Positions 14,181 through 27,377 of a stretch of 64,000 nucleotides of DNA are shown here, piece after piece. Under the pieces are notes generated by a model. The model saw nothing but the letters and a program-made list of their open reading frames with translations. It was not told the origin of the DNA and searched no databases. The stretch is from positions 131,555,125 through 131,619,124 of the forward strand of contig CM063284.1 in assembly GCA_032173965.1 (NCBI GenBank). Direction: 5' to 3'. Numbering within the stretch: position 1 is the stretch's first letter; every line of letters starts with the position of its first letter. The translations under genes and the position numbers were made by a program. Origin of the DNA: Sitta carolinensis. Its lineage: Eukaryota; Chordata; Aves; Passeriformes; Sittidae.

Positions 14181-15074
14181 CAATTTACCGCTTACACCAC
14201 TCGCTTCACTCTCCGAATTAACGGCAGGATTACCATGTAATAAGAACGCAGTACAATTGTTTGGCAGCAGGTTCCAAGAAATGAATATTTTTTGTGGATC
14301 CAAGGTTGTGAGGACAAACTGCAAAAATAACGAACTCATTTAGAGTAGAAAATAAGATTAAGGAACAAAAATACAGACAATAGGAATCAGGATTATTTGT
14401 GTAGCTGTAAGCATGGAGAATGCAAATCCATGAAAAGAAATAAGGGTATCTTTAGAAAAATAAGCAGCTATCTGACATGAAAGTAATGCCAAACATAGCC
14501 ACATCCCCATAGCTACAACTAAAGCAGCCCAGCAACACCACAGTACTCCTTCTTCCTCATCTGAGAATTTAACAAGTTCTAGAAGAGATAATGGAATATA
14601 AGCAGAAGACTAAAAATGATCCCCTCATTCTAAATCATTTGTCACAGTTTCCTGGCTTGCTGAAAATCTGGTCCTACCTCTTAAGAAAAATGGCAAAAGG
14701 AATTGCCCAGCTATTCTGTGTAAGCATTTTGAGTTTCCTCCCTCAAGAAACAAGGCATAAGCATCAAGCTCAGCAACTTTCTTCTGGTGACTGCATTATA
14801 CATGGCTGGCTTCTCTTCTAACACACTTCTCTTCAGTTCCTAGTCACTTTTAAACAGAGTGAAGACCTTGATACTCCCACTGAAAAGCATTTCCAAGTAT
14901 ACTGTAGTATACAAGTAGTCTGAAGAAAACATAGAACAATCTAGTTCTTTTAATTTTAACTGCATAGTAATATTCAAAAAAGCAAAGTATAGTTCCTTGT
15001 TTCACCTGAATTCAGTGAGGTAAATTTACAAATTCACAAATTACGGGACTTATAGCATGAACCTAATTTTCTTT

Positions 15075-15240
15075 AAAAAAAATTAACCACCAAAACAAAA
15101 CACAACCAAAAACAAAAAGAACAGGAAAAAAAGAGAAACCTCACCCTCTTAATAACTAAACCAAAACAACAATAAAAAAATCCCCAAAAGAAAACATCCC
15201 AATAAACTGAACTCCCCATAAACCCCAAAAAAATCCCCAA
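15075..15240. repeat. A/C-rich low-complexity stretch
   Basis: About 165 bp made almost entirely of A with scattered C (AACCAAAACAA-type words) and very little G or T. It has no clean repeat period. Confidence 0.75.
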
Positions 15241-15861
15241 GAGCCAAACACTTATTACTTTTCTAAGAACTAGCCTAAATATTATGTACCCCTGTAGCTT
15301 TGGACTATTTTAATTTTTGTATGATCAATCTGAGGGACTTTATTTGCATATAGGAAACAAAAGTAACACACTTTCTTTTTTTTCAACTATTCCCAAAAAT
15401 ATACATGGTATGGAGGAAAAAAAAAGAGAATACTGACCTCGGGAGATGGAAGACCACAGAAGTCTCCCTGGTTAAACCAACTTCCATGACCTGGACTGGT
15501 CAGATCCATAGCTCAAATCCACTCCAGCCCCATACTGGGAGAACCACAGGGGCCTCGGGAGAGGTCAGAGGCGCAGAAGCAATGAATATCATCATGAATT
15601 TTGCCTCCATTAAGGTTTGATTACTATGTACAGTGGAGGAAATTTGCCATCATTGTACTACACTAAGCATTTACAGAGCACGACATTCAACTCATTAGTA
15701 CGAAAGTAGTGCATTCCCTTTCAGGTATAATTTGTGATGCTTTGAACTAATTGCTCAGTACCATGGCTGTCAGTGAAGTTCACCCTAATAACAGACTGCC
15801 TTGCAGGCTCTCCTACTATCCCTTTTTTCTTTTTTAAATCTATGCCATAAAATTATACATC

Positions 15862-15877
15862 ATATATATATATATAT
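15862..15877. repeat. (AT)8 microsatellite
   Basis: A perfect AT dinucleotide run. Confidence 0.95.
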
Positions 15878-18800
15878 TATTTCCATTCAAATTCAACACT
15901 AGGCATGGGAATGTATTTTTACACTACAGGTATGTTAGTAAAAATCTGAGAGCAGTTTAATTTAAAAGCCATGGACAGCAACCTAAAGGAATTTTTGACC
16001 ATGCAAAATGTTTTATAAATAGTTCCATGTGTGCTGTTCTTCTGGAGTCTCACTAGAGACGAGTAATGACCTTGTATTTCATTCTCATTTACTCTGAATT
16101 AGCCAAACCTTCTGGTTTTAATTACATACTTAATACACCTGGCATGGTCTAATTACTGAAAACAAAACATCATTTAAACAAAGGGTGACCTTGAACTTAG
16201 TCTATCAAAATAATGGTTAACTTTAAGTTTTCACTTTTTAACGAACTGCCAAGACATGCAATAGCAATTTTCCAAATGTGATCATATGCCTTTAGAGCAA
16301 CAGACTTATTGCATTAGGAAACATCTGTACACACCCTTTATGGTTTTCCTCATTATTAATGCAAATCTCTCTAAGATTCCAATAGTGCTATAAACAGTTC
16401 TGTAGGTAAACACCAAATTCGCACTACTGATATGTTTAATGTGTTAGACTACACCAGATCTAGATTTGTCAAGCAGCAGCTTGTTGAAACTGAAGCAACT
16501 ATTTTTAGTGATTTTGTGTGAGTATTGCAACTACCAACGGGAACACAAAGCTATAGCCATGACAACGTGCTGCAAAAGAGGCAACAAGGGGTTCTAATAT
16601 CAGAAACTTACTTAAATACATTGGGTATTCTACTGCTGCAATGTGGCTACTTATCTGCTTGAAACTGAATATTTGCTTTAATTCCTTCTTCAGTTGTGTT
16701 GAAGAGTTTCAGTGACTGATTTTAGAAGAATGTTTCAATATAAAAAATAATGAATGGTCTTAACATATCTGATAATGTTTTTTTTAATCCTACTTGTGAT
16801 CAAGTAATGCTAAGGAGCATATTTAGTAAAGCATCTGAGATTTAAAGTCAACAGAATGTAATGCCTACACAAAATTCAATAAGGCCAAGAATTCCCGTAA
16901 TATAACCAGATCATCTATCATTTTATATTGATTATTTTTACAGCCCTAAAGCCTCCCACCTAAGCACGTCGAAACAGCAAATGTGAAGTGCGTTTGAGGT
17001 AAATTACGTGAATAACAATTTTAAGGGAGGACAGGAATTAGAATTTGAGCATGTTCAACAAAGATGTCCCAACCTACTGGCTATTTCACAAAGAGCTGGC
17101 ATTCAAAGATGTACTCATGGACTATTTGGTCTATGTTCCACATTGCTGACCACAGCATACTTCCAAAACAGAGCAGTCCAGCACACAAGGGTAGAGAAGT
17201 TGGAATTATTAGAGATTTTGACAATGTTTCAGTATGGGAACAGATTACTGTCCCTGCTGGAACTGCCAATGTTTTGAACATAAATGACAAGATTTTACAA
17301 CATAAACCACATATGTAATAAGCTGTGATTAAATAATTATATATATCAATAATTATTTAACTGAACTGTAATAGCATCCAAACTGAGACTCCACTGCTTG
17401 ACACAGACACATTCCAAGCTGCCTAGGAGGGGATATAATCTAAATGAGATTTGTCACAAAGTAATACATCTTGGAAAATGAAGACAAGATATATGGGAGT
17501 GAACAGGATTTACACTTTACCTGAGACCTGATGGCAGGTCCCCTGCACTTTATTCCAGCTCTGCTATGAACTCCTTGTGAAATCACTCACTTTCTGTTTC
17601 TCTGTCATCATTCTTCTGATAACAGCATTTATTAATTTTTTTTTTCCATTACAAGATTATAATTAAGGAAGTCCTTGAATGAATAGTCAGATCTGAATCC
17701 TTCTCACTGTGCTCTCTCAACCAAAAGGTCTACGTCAGTGCAATTATGTTGTTTTAGATCTACTAGAAAATCCTGTTTTCACAACATAGGCTATATGCCA
17801 AAAACACAAACATGGCACCCACTAACATACCACAAAAATAATGTGTCATAAGTTCAAACAGTATTTCATTCCCTTCACATATAGCACGGCTATGCTACTT
17901 TGAAATGAAAATAATCCTGTCCATCAAACAATGTTAGTGACATAACCTGGAGCAAACAGGCATGTTACATTAGCACAGAGGAATAAAATCAACACTAGCT
18001 GTTAAAAAGGTAATACAGAAAAAAGCTTTGAGACTATGCAGGCCAAAATGCTCTACAGCTGAATTCTCACAAACTCTGAAATTAATAGGCACAAATAGTT
18101 AAAATACAGTTTAACTGCAAATTGAAAACCATGATAATTTTTCCCAAAGATTATTTCCCTAAATAGCAAAATAAAATTTTTAAAAATCACCATTTCACAA
18201 GCATAATACAAGCAAATTAAAATAATCTTTCTGTTCAATTAAATCTGATCCAAAAAACTTGACAATCTTTAGTCTCTGAATGGTTCAAAGCACATAGATA
18301 ATTATATTACAGTTCGAATGACAGCACAAACAGTTGTGAAAAATATTGCAAGAAAGCCAAATCTATAGTGAAAATAAGAAAACAATCCTAAAATGAGTGC
18401 AAATTCATCCCTATTATCTTTTCTTCCTTTGTACTGGAACCAAGAGATGAACTTCAAAGTTTCAAACTCTGTTTCCTTATGTTGGCATTCACATTTATAG
18501 TAGTGAATTTAATTAACCTATCTCAAGAGATGTGTAGTAGCAGGTATTCTCTTCTCTAACACCCTTAATACCAAGAATAAGATCTCACAATATAGTCAAA
18601 GGCAAAAATTACCCACAATAAAAAAGCATTCCTACAAACACTGAAATACATGAATGACAGACTGAGACTGAAGATAATGGGTCCATCTCTGCTTTCTACA
18701 ATACACAAGTATTTTAATAATCCTGGCAGCATCTCTGAGGATAAATTCCTTGCTGTATGCCAATGGCTAGACTCTTCCATCTGTGAGACCAATAATTTAT

Positions 18801-19314
18801 TTACACAGTATCTTAAAACAGCTTACACGTGAAACAGAGGGCTTTTGTTTGGTTGGTTTTTCATTTGACAGTATTTTGTCTTTGTGTCCAAAAAAAAAAG
18901 ACTCAGCTCAAAAATCTTTTTTCTGAGTCTGTCTAGAGTCTGTTCAACTGTAGGGAGAAAAAGCAACTTCAAGAAGATGACAACACAACCCAACAAATCT
19001 CCCCTGGCTGTTGTCAAGGCATTTATAAGGGTTTTTACAAGGTTTTTACAAAGGTTTCCTGTGCTACAGTTCCAGAACCAGGGATGATTTGCCACAATTT
19101 AAAATTAGTATTCTGATGAACACAGATGTCCTGTTCCCAGAGAACCGTCTATTCCCACCTGTGAGTGCTCATGATGCAAGTACAGAATTGACACATGGGG
19201 GAACTGATCCCATTCTTTACTGCTACTGACAACTTGGTTATGCTTCAGGGATCTTCAATGTAGACATGAATGCCAAATCTTTATAATAATTCCTGGGGTG
19301 GGTATTTAAACACC

Positions 19315-19329
19315 CATATATATATATAT
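19315..19329. repeat. (AT)7 microsatellite
   Basis: An alternating A/T run of about seven units after ACACCC. Confidence 0.95.
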
Positions 19330-22300
19330 TGTTCTAGTTGTGCAATATTCTCCCTAAGGCAGACATGTATGGGAAGATTTAGTAATGTACATAACTTGAG
19401 TAAGTTATTCCTCCTTGGAGGAGTAAGAATTGTTGAAGATTACTCAAAGAGCTTTAACTACACATAAGATAAAAAAATTTTAAACTGAAGATAAAAAAAT
19501 ATTGTTTAGCTGTCAGATCTATAAAACTGTGACAGAGGCCTCCCAAGCAATTCAGACATATTAAGGTAATCTGGAAAAAGTATTTGGTAGCATATCTACT
19601 TAAGCAGGGATACAGAAAAGATAATTTAGTAAGGAATTTTAATCTCTCATTTTTCAGATTAATAATAGTTTGGACAAGAATTACCTTACTAAATAAAAAT
19701 AATAGAGTAAAACACAAGAAAAGAAACTACTGGAATCAATATTTAGTTGCTAATTTACTTTAGAACAACCTCCCACATGTATTCAAATTCAAATTAACAT
19801 GTGAACACATCCCAAGTACAAGAAGCTCAAAAACCACTGAAAGAATAAAGCATTTTTCTCATTTTGGATATTGTATGGGATATTACCAGTAGACTTGTGT
19901 GGTTTTGTGCTTAATGTTTTATTTATGTTATGTGCCGTTAAAAACATAAAAGTAAAGTGAAACTCAAGTTCATCTGATATAAAAATTTTGAAAGACCACA
20001 AAAAACCACAATAGTCTACACAGGTCACCTTTTTAAATCCTTTGCAAGAAAAATGTCTATTTATGTTATTTTTGGACCTTTCTACTTTTAATTTGAAGGA
20101 GGAAAATAACTTGTAAAATTTTTCCTTAAAGAGTCACTTTTTTCTAGATTGTTTAGGAAAACTCCAAAGAGATAAGGTCAGAAATCAATGATCCTCAAGC
20201 TATAGTGCATTTAGATACATGCCTCTGGAAAAACTTTGCCTGCCCACAAATTAGCAGCAGGAGCAAGGTTTCCGCAAAGGCAAAGTGTTTTCCAGGTAAC
20301 CCTGTCTACTCACATTTTAGTGGCTGGTGCAAACTACTCTTGAGACTCTGCAGATTTTTCCACATAACTGAAGACAGACTCTTGACTAAAGAAGTGTTAT
20401 TATAGACACAATTTGTAAATTACAACATAACATAGGCAAGCCAAATTAATGCTTTGCTGAATTAGAGGTAGAAACCTGGTACTCGCAAAGAAGAGGGATG
20501 GGAGAGTCAAGGAGTGTCATTCGGTGTTCTCAGAGAGGCAAAGCCAGAGATAAACCTTAGAGAAATAAGAAAACTTAAGTAGTTGATAGGTACAAATTAC
20601 TGGCTAGAAAATCTTCAGAGTCCATACTGAAAAACATGATGAATCACAGCTGACAGGGATTAATTTCATACAAATTGTTTGATCTAACCATTCATTCATT
20701 AACGGGTACCACACCGTGTTGTGCTTACCATGTCTAGTGAATGAAAAGGTGGAAAGAAGAGACAAAGGGAATGTGTTTGTATACTAGCAAGAAGAAACAA
20801 AAAGCAAGAAAAAATATTTAAAACGAGGGTTGCAAATGCTCTCATTAGTCTTACACAGGAAAGTGCAACACCAGTTTTGACTCCGCATTTTACTTATGGA
20901 GTTACCAGGTGACTGAGATTTGACACCAACTCCAACAGAAATAAAGCAGCCTCAAAAAAAGCTCCAACCACCTTCTACTCAATTTCAAGAGCCACCTTCT
21001 CTCTAGTCCTTCTTTTTTCATACTGTATGGCAATCCAAAGAATTTTAGTTTTAAGCAAAATACCAATAGCTGTTGAAATAAGAGAATGTGAACGTCTTCT
21101 ATAGTCATATTAACATGTAAATGTATAACTCAATATATTTCGCCAACTATTTACCTCCCTGACTCTGCTTCTCTAATATGGTTACAATTAGATTGTATTG
21201 CCATGGACAATAACTGCAGTCCAAGCTTTTCTCTAATTTTGATTGCTGCTGAAGTTTCTCCTTTCATCTTTGTCCCAGAATGCCTTACTACTGAACAGAA
21301 ATCCTAGTTTTTCTAAATGCCCAAATAGAAAATCAAAACCATAAACTTGGCAGTAAAAGAGAACAAGTCTTACAGTTTCCAATGTTACCAGAAGACTTGA
21401 AGCCTCATGGTAGTTTTATTATTTTCATTTTCTTGCAATAGTGTGTGAAATTAACAACCCCAAAACTTAACTGAGTGGTTGTTATGCAAAGAACCACACA
21501 TTTAGATGTAGGATTCTTCAAATGGAAATTTCTTCTGAATTTATATTTTCTTCTCTCTTAATTCCTCTTATTTCATTGAACTAATGGAGGAATGCAGAAG
21601 TATCCTTCCTGAAACTTGCTGTTCAATTCCCAGACGGCTTTTTTCTTTTTTATAAATAGTAATAATAATATACAGCATCACCTAAAATAAGCTACTGAGC
21701 AGTAACCAGAATGTCCTTGAAATGTGATGCTCTATGCACAACCCTAGAAAGATTGCGTTTTTTTTGGTCTTCGAAATACTTGGAGGAGGTTGCATATTTG
21801 AGGCACAAACTGGTAAATGTGCCTCCTTGGCTCCTCACATCCAGAATCCACAGGAACCTTTAATGGGACTGCATATGGAGTTAGGAATATACAGGTGAAT
21901 GCAATTTCTTGAAGAAGTTCCATTACAACCTGAACCCACTGGTTTTGACTGATGAGGATATGTAAAACCTTAAGGAAAGCACTACTTAAGAACCACTTGA
22001 GCTGCATCATGCATGGAAGCCCCCAGTGATGATACCATGGTTACAAAAAAAGCAAAAGCACATATGGAATTTATAGGGACAAATCTGCAAGTCTCAGGGA
22101 TAGACACATTTCTCACATCATCATAAGCTCCTGCGGATTCTGTGCACACATGAATCACACCTCTGGCCCTCTTGCAGTAGATCCTGACCCAGATTGCTAC
22201 CACACTATCTCCTTGTGAGGAAATCACCACGCACACAGGGAGTTTTGCCATCCCTCAGAAAAGCTGAATAATCTTTCTAAACCTTCTTGTCCGCATAAAA

Positions 22301-23117
22301 AAATAGTAATACTTTAAAAAAATTTAAATCTGGTATCTCGGATGTGTGCAACTTTGGTAAGAACACAGGCAGGGTGATTTCCTGTCTTGATTCACACATT
22401 GCAGGAATCACATAAAAAGCAAATTTACAGAGTTTTTTCCAACGTAAAGAAAGCCAATATGACTCAAGAGATATTTTCCTATGTGGCAATCACTAGAAAA
22501 TATTATTTGAACTCAAAGAATTAAAAAATTGAAGGGGTGATCACACAGCCATGAGCTTAGAGAGATGATCCATAAGGGGATGTAAAGGTAACATTAAAGT
22601 CTCAATAAAACACTGGTTCATTAGATCAGCCAAAAAACTCTTATTATAAATTTTCCTATTTGGAAATTTTGCTGAAGAACAACAATGAACCCATTCCAGG
22701 AACAAGGTGTACTCCTAAAGAGTGCCCAAAGAATAACTGCTTTTTGTGTTTTAAAAAAATTATTCTGACCAAGAGGAAGGAGACCTCCCTCTCGAAACAC
22801 CTCCTCAAAAGAGGATGATTACAAAGCTGGCCACCACCCACAGAAACTGGTTCACTTGGCTGTGGGTGTACATATAGTGAACTTCTGAGCACTTTTTGAT
22901 ACAGCCATTCTCTGAGGATCAGCGTAGGGTCAGCAGACTTTCCACAATCTGGAGTAACACTTAAGGCATCAGGCAATCAAAGGCCCATGATAGTAAGCCT
23001 GAAAACCCAAAATTAACTGTTATGGAAAAGACTGTAGAATAAAAACTGCCTTCATGAAGCTAGGGATAAGTTAGGTCTTTTGAATATTGTAACTTTCTAA
23101 GAATCACTAATAATCAA

Positions 23118-23268
23118 CCCCAAAATTAGCTCAGTTGGTTACAGCATGGTGCTAATAATGCCAAGGTTGCAAGTTTGATCCCCATATGGCCATTCACTTA
23201 AGAGCTGGACTCAATAATCCTTGTGGGTTCCTTCCAACTTGGAGTATTTTGTAAATCTGTAAATAAAG
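23118..23268 (+). mobile_element. tRNA-Ile-derived SINE with CR1-like tail (TguSINE1 type)
   Basis: The first 75 bases or so are a decayed tRNA-Ile(AAT). The A box TAGCTCAGTTGG is perfect at 23127-23138. An anticodon-loop-like GGTGCTAATAATGCC follows, then a B box (AGTTTGATCC at about 23172-23181) in which the expected GGTTCGATCC has lost its CpG and first G. The tail (GGACTCAATAATCCTTGTGGGTTCCTTCCAAC, cited here as the region 23208-23240) resembles the 3' end of avian CR1, which lets such SINEs borrow CR1 reverse transcriptase. This architecture matches the songbird family TguSINE1. CpG decay and the mutated B box suggest an old, inactive copy, not a functional tRNA gene. Confidence 0.88.
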
Positions 23269-24792
23269 TTTCAAGGAAAAAATGAGTAAAATTACTGTGA
23301 CTAGTGGATTAAAGAGGTATCCAAATAGGATCCTCTGGATAAACCAGACAATGATAAAAATATTTATTCACCTAAGAAAAAAAATATTTCTTCTTCATTA
23401 TCAGGGAAAAAAAAATCAGCCCATTTAAGCATCTCAAGTCCCATAAAACTAGTGTATCTTTCTGAAGCCTGTTTACTCAAAATTCTCCAGTCCCCACTAC
23501 CCAATATTATGAGAGTTAGTGATATACCAATTCCACGTATAATCACCTTTTCAGCGGAACATAAAGATCTCATGCCTCCTTTTTTGATCACAGAAATTAC
23601 TGCCCTGGTATGTTTTTGGCATTCTTGACATACAGAGGTTTAGACTCTTCCTACGACTCAATTACTGTATTGGAGAGCACGGTGAGATGGGCCAGGTGGG
23701 ACCAATTGCTTCAACCACAACTGCCTGTTGGGTATATCTAAACAAAGCATGTGCCTGCCTCATGAACATCACCAGCTGTAAGACTGAGACATTCACAAGT
23801 GTACCTACTCGTCAATCACCTAGCTGCTGCAAAATACCAAGAAAGCTCCAAGCCAGCTCTGATGATCACAATTCTGAGGACAGCGAGTCACTCCAGTGAA
23901 CAGCCAAGAAATACATTCAGGCCACCCTTTAGCCCTTATACTGCAGACAAAGTCTTCTTCTGAGAAGTTCTAGAGACAGCTGACAACTTTAACGAGTAGG
24001 AATTTGGAAGCAGTACTCTGTACATGTGTCATGGGGCAATTTGAGGACAGTTCCAAAAAAAGAAATGAAAAAGCAGCTAGACTGATTCTCTGTATCTGGC
24101 ATGTGTGAGCAGTTATGTAGGAACTCACTGAAGTGATCTTAACTGTAGGACAGATGGTATTTGTGCTTTAGATCACTGAGGGGGAACCAGACCTGGCACT
24201 CTTTCCAATAAAGCGAGCATCTGCAATGGTGCTTCTTAGTTACTGAGCTGTGACTGCATGACAGAAGTGCTGTATCAGGAAAAGAGAGAGAGCTGATGCA
24301 GATCATGAAAACTTACTCTTATGTCACAGATGAAGATGAGCTTCTAGCTATAGAAGATTGCTCTAATGACTCTCAGTAGGTGAGGTGGGTTAAGTCTTGC
24401 TAACAGCCAAATCCCCACCCAGCTGCTTACTCTGTCCCCTTTCTTATCAGGATAGGGGGAGAAAACAGGATGAGAAAGCTCGTGTCTCAAGATGAAGACA
24501 GGGAGATTGCTTACCATTTACCATCACAGGCAAAACATACTTGATACGGGGTAAAGTTAATATATTGCCAATATAAATAGATTTGTGTAGTGAGAACCAA
24601 CAAGTAACAACAGAAAACGACTGAAGCAACATCTGGTCCCATTTCCTTCCCAGGCTTGACTTCACTCCTTTATTACAGACTCTGCTACTCATAGCCACTA
24701 CTCCCCCACAACACAGAGGGATGCAGGGTGAGCAGTTATGGTATGTCAATAACAGTTGCTTGTTGCCATTGCTTCCTCCTCATAGTTCTCAA

Positions 24793-25400
24793 AGAATCAC
24801 AGAATGATCTGTGTTAGAAGAGACCTTTAAAGACCAAGTGTAATAGAACCCCCTTGCCATAGGTAAGGGCATCTTCTGTGAGATCAGGCTGCTCAAAGCC
24901 CCATCCAATATTTGAAGACTTCCATGGATGGAGCATCAACAAGTTCTCTGTGCAATCTGTTCTAGTGTCTCAGCAACCTTATAAAAAAAAAAAAATCTTT
25001 CCTATCAAATATGCACTTGCAGCTCACTGAATCAGTTTAAAGTCATTGCACCTTGTCTTCCATTTTAGGCCCTGGTAAAAAATCTCTCTCCATCTTTTTT
25101 TAGAACTCCACCATAGATATTGAAAGGCCACAGTATGACCTTCCCAGAGCTTTCTCTTCTCCAGATTGAACAACCCTAACTCTTTCAGCCTTTCCTCCCT
25201 CTGATCATTTTTGTGTCCATCCTCTGGACCCAGTCCAACAAATCCACATATTTCTTTCACTGAGGATTCAAAGGCTGGATGCAGTACTTCAGGTGAGGAC
25301 TTAATGAGAGCTGAGTAGAGGGAAAGCATCACCTCCCTGGACCTGCTGCCTGTTCTTTTTTACGCAGCTGCAAATGGCTCTATGGGTCACAAATGCATAT
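24793..25400 (-). mobile_element. CR1 LINE fragment, 5'-truncated
   Basis: It begins with GAATCACAGAATGATC, the reverse complement of the avian CR1 3' end, so the element reads on the minus strand, the same strand as STK3. The minus-strand translation contains RLKELGLFNLEKRKLWEGH, from the C-terminal end of CR1 ORF2 (after the reverse transcriptase domain). Stops, indels and an internal A13 run show it is dead. The upper boundary is approximate, at the start of the next CR1 3' end. Confidence 0.9.
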
Positions 25401-25470
25401 TCATAGAATCATTCAATAGTTTGGATTCAAAGAGACATTTAAAAATCACATAGCCCAACTCCCTTTTAAA
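25401..25470 (-). mobile_element. CR1 3'-end fragment
   Basis: TCATAGAATCATTCAATAG followed by a degraded copy of the 'pressed CCAACTCCC' CR1 tail marks a second, very short CR1 3' end. It abuts the larger copy in the same orientation. It is either an independent short insertion or part of a tandem arrangement. Confidence 0.65.
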
Positions 25471-27357
25471 AAAACATTTTAAGGCTACTTTCACTTTCAT
25501 GGAAGCAGAAACAATTGATACATGGTTTCTCACATCTTACCTTATCAGTCCCTCTTCTCATCTCAGCATGCATTATAACACATCTACTGGGGAACTCTGT
25601 GACGCGCACTATGAAGGCCAGGCCGGACTGACTCTGCCACAATGACTGCTAGTCAAAGCTATTTGTGTCTTGTTCAGAGTAAAGATCGGCTCATAATAAT
25701 CCTACCTCATGACCAGCAGAAAGTCTAAGGTGATCTTCCTTGTTTTGTTCTATTCTCTGTTCCCTCCATCCAGGCTCCCAGTAGTCTATTCCTCCTTTTG
25801 ATTTCCTCTCTCTGCTGGTCAGCGTAGGTGATCTGGTACCGGTAGTTAACAATTCAGGGCTTAGACCTAATTGATGTTGTGTAATGAAAGGCTTTGTGTG
25901 TGTGCATGAATAAGTGTTGCTTCTCTCCTTCCTTCCCCTTTTTAAATTGATATGAAATTACATTCTATGATTCTATATATAAAATTGTAAAAGAATGTTA
26001 AGTCAAATACTTGAAAGACATTAGGGAAAAACATCTTACGGTTCTTTAGGCAACCTTAATTTTGCTTTTTTTCCCTAATTATAGCAGTGCAACACATTCT
26101 TCAATTCCATGACTATGGGTTAAAACTCATAAATAAATAATGGGTTAAATAAAGGGTCTGTAAGAAGTCAAGGGATCATAAATGCATCACTGCTTAACTT
26201 TTTGATTTCGGCATCTGAACACAGTTTTTTAACTCATTTTTGCATCTAATGAGATTAATTGAGAACCCTCTTCAAATACTACTTTTTCTCACATAACCAA
26301 CAAACTAAAGATCACAGATGAAAATTCTCCTTCATACTTGGTCGTATAATCTGCTTGTTAGAGATGAAGGAAGACTTTCAATCCAAGGCTCAACAAGAAC
26401 AAGTCCAAAATAATGCCAATAGATTTGGGAAATAAAAAAAAAGCAGACAGCTACAGTATTCTATTCTGTCATAGTTCCTACTCAGTAAGGCAAAGGCTCC
26501 AGTGTTACTCTTAACTAAGGTGTTTTGCTGGGGGTCCCAACTACTCATGTGAATTTGAGAAGCAGTAAAAACAAGGTCTTCCTCTTGAAATTTGTGCTTG
26601 GCAAGAATCTACTTTCCTTTTAGGCAAGGGTCACGTTACAACCACTCTCTTAACTTCATATGATGAGAAATGCCCTAAATTGAGAATTACATTACACCTC
26701 TACTAACCCAACCTTTCTGTTATCATACTATACTGCTGTCCTTCTAAGTGACAGTTCTCACAGGCAACACAGTGCACTCCAGATGCCAGGAAAAAAATCA
26801 CTGCACTAATTTTCAATTTAAAACTGTAAAATAGTGGCTTGAAGTGGCCGTCTGCAAAATCCTCTCACCATTACATGTTGTAACAGCAACAGCCAGCAGT
26901 AGAGGAATTTCAGAAAGCAATTCACTGATTAAAACTGTCAGGTAATTTTTCAATTATGTGTCTCAGCTCTGGAATTAATTTCTCCTTAACCTATGGTCTA
27001 ACAGCTTATGTTTGCTGACTTCCATAACATGGGATATGGAACTGCAGAAGAAAATTACGATTGTATTTGGTGACAGACCACAGGGTACTTCTTTGGAAGT
27101 GTTCTATTTTGGGAAGCAGCAATGAGATGGGATGTACAAAGGAAGAAATTAATTGAAATTAAGATAAATTAATAAATTGCTCAGTAGGGTTTGGAAAATA
27201 TATTTTCTAATGAATCTGCGCTAATTCTAGGGTAGCATAGGAATCTGCAAAAAAGGTGGGTGCAGGGAGCACACTTTGAAGCTGGAAGTATTCCAGCTGC
27301 TCCACGCACACGACTGCCGAACCTCTGAAACTTCACAGTGCTCATCCTCGGTGAGCT

Positions 27358-27377
27358 GCTGTTGCCATAGCAACAGC
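27358..27377. promoter_or_regulatory. Palindromic X-box (RFX-type) site
   Basis: GTTGCCATAGCAAC at 27361-27374 fits the RFX consensus GTNRCC-N(0-3)-RGYAAC in both halves. It lies inside a longer dyad with 8-base arms, GCTGTTGC and GCAACAGC. The 60 bp before it are richer in CpG than the intron average (CACGCACACGACTGCCGAAC). A degraded half-site (GTTGCTATAG) follows near 27490. RFX binding and enhancer function are inferred from the motif only. Confidence 0.45.

Noticed and set aside
18898..18932. Inverted repeat AGACTCAG...CTGAGTCT as an RNA hairpin gene
   Set aside because: Only eight pairs around a homopolymer-rich loop; no small-RNA features.
23118..23192. Functional tRNA-Ile gene
   Set aside because: The acceptor stem does not pair, the B box is mutated and a CR1-like tail follows directly, so it is a SINE head.
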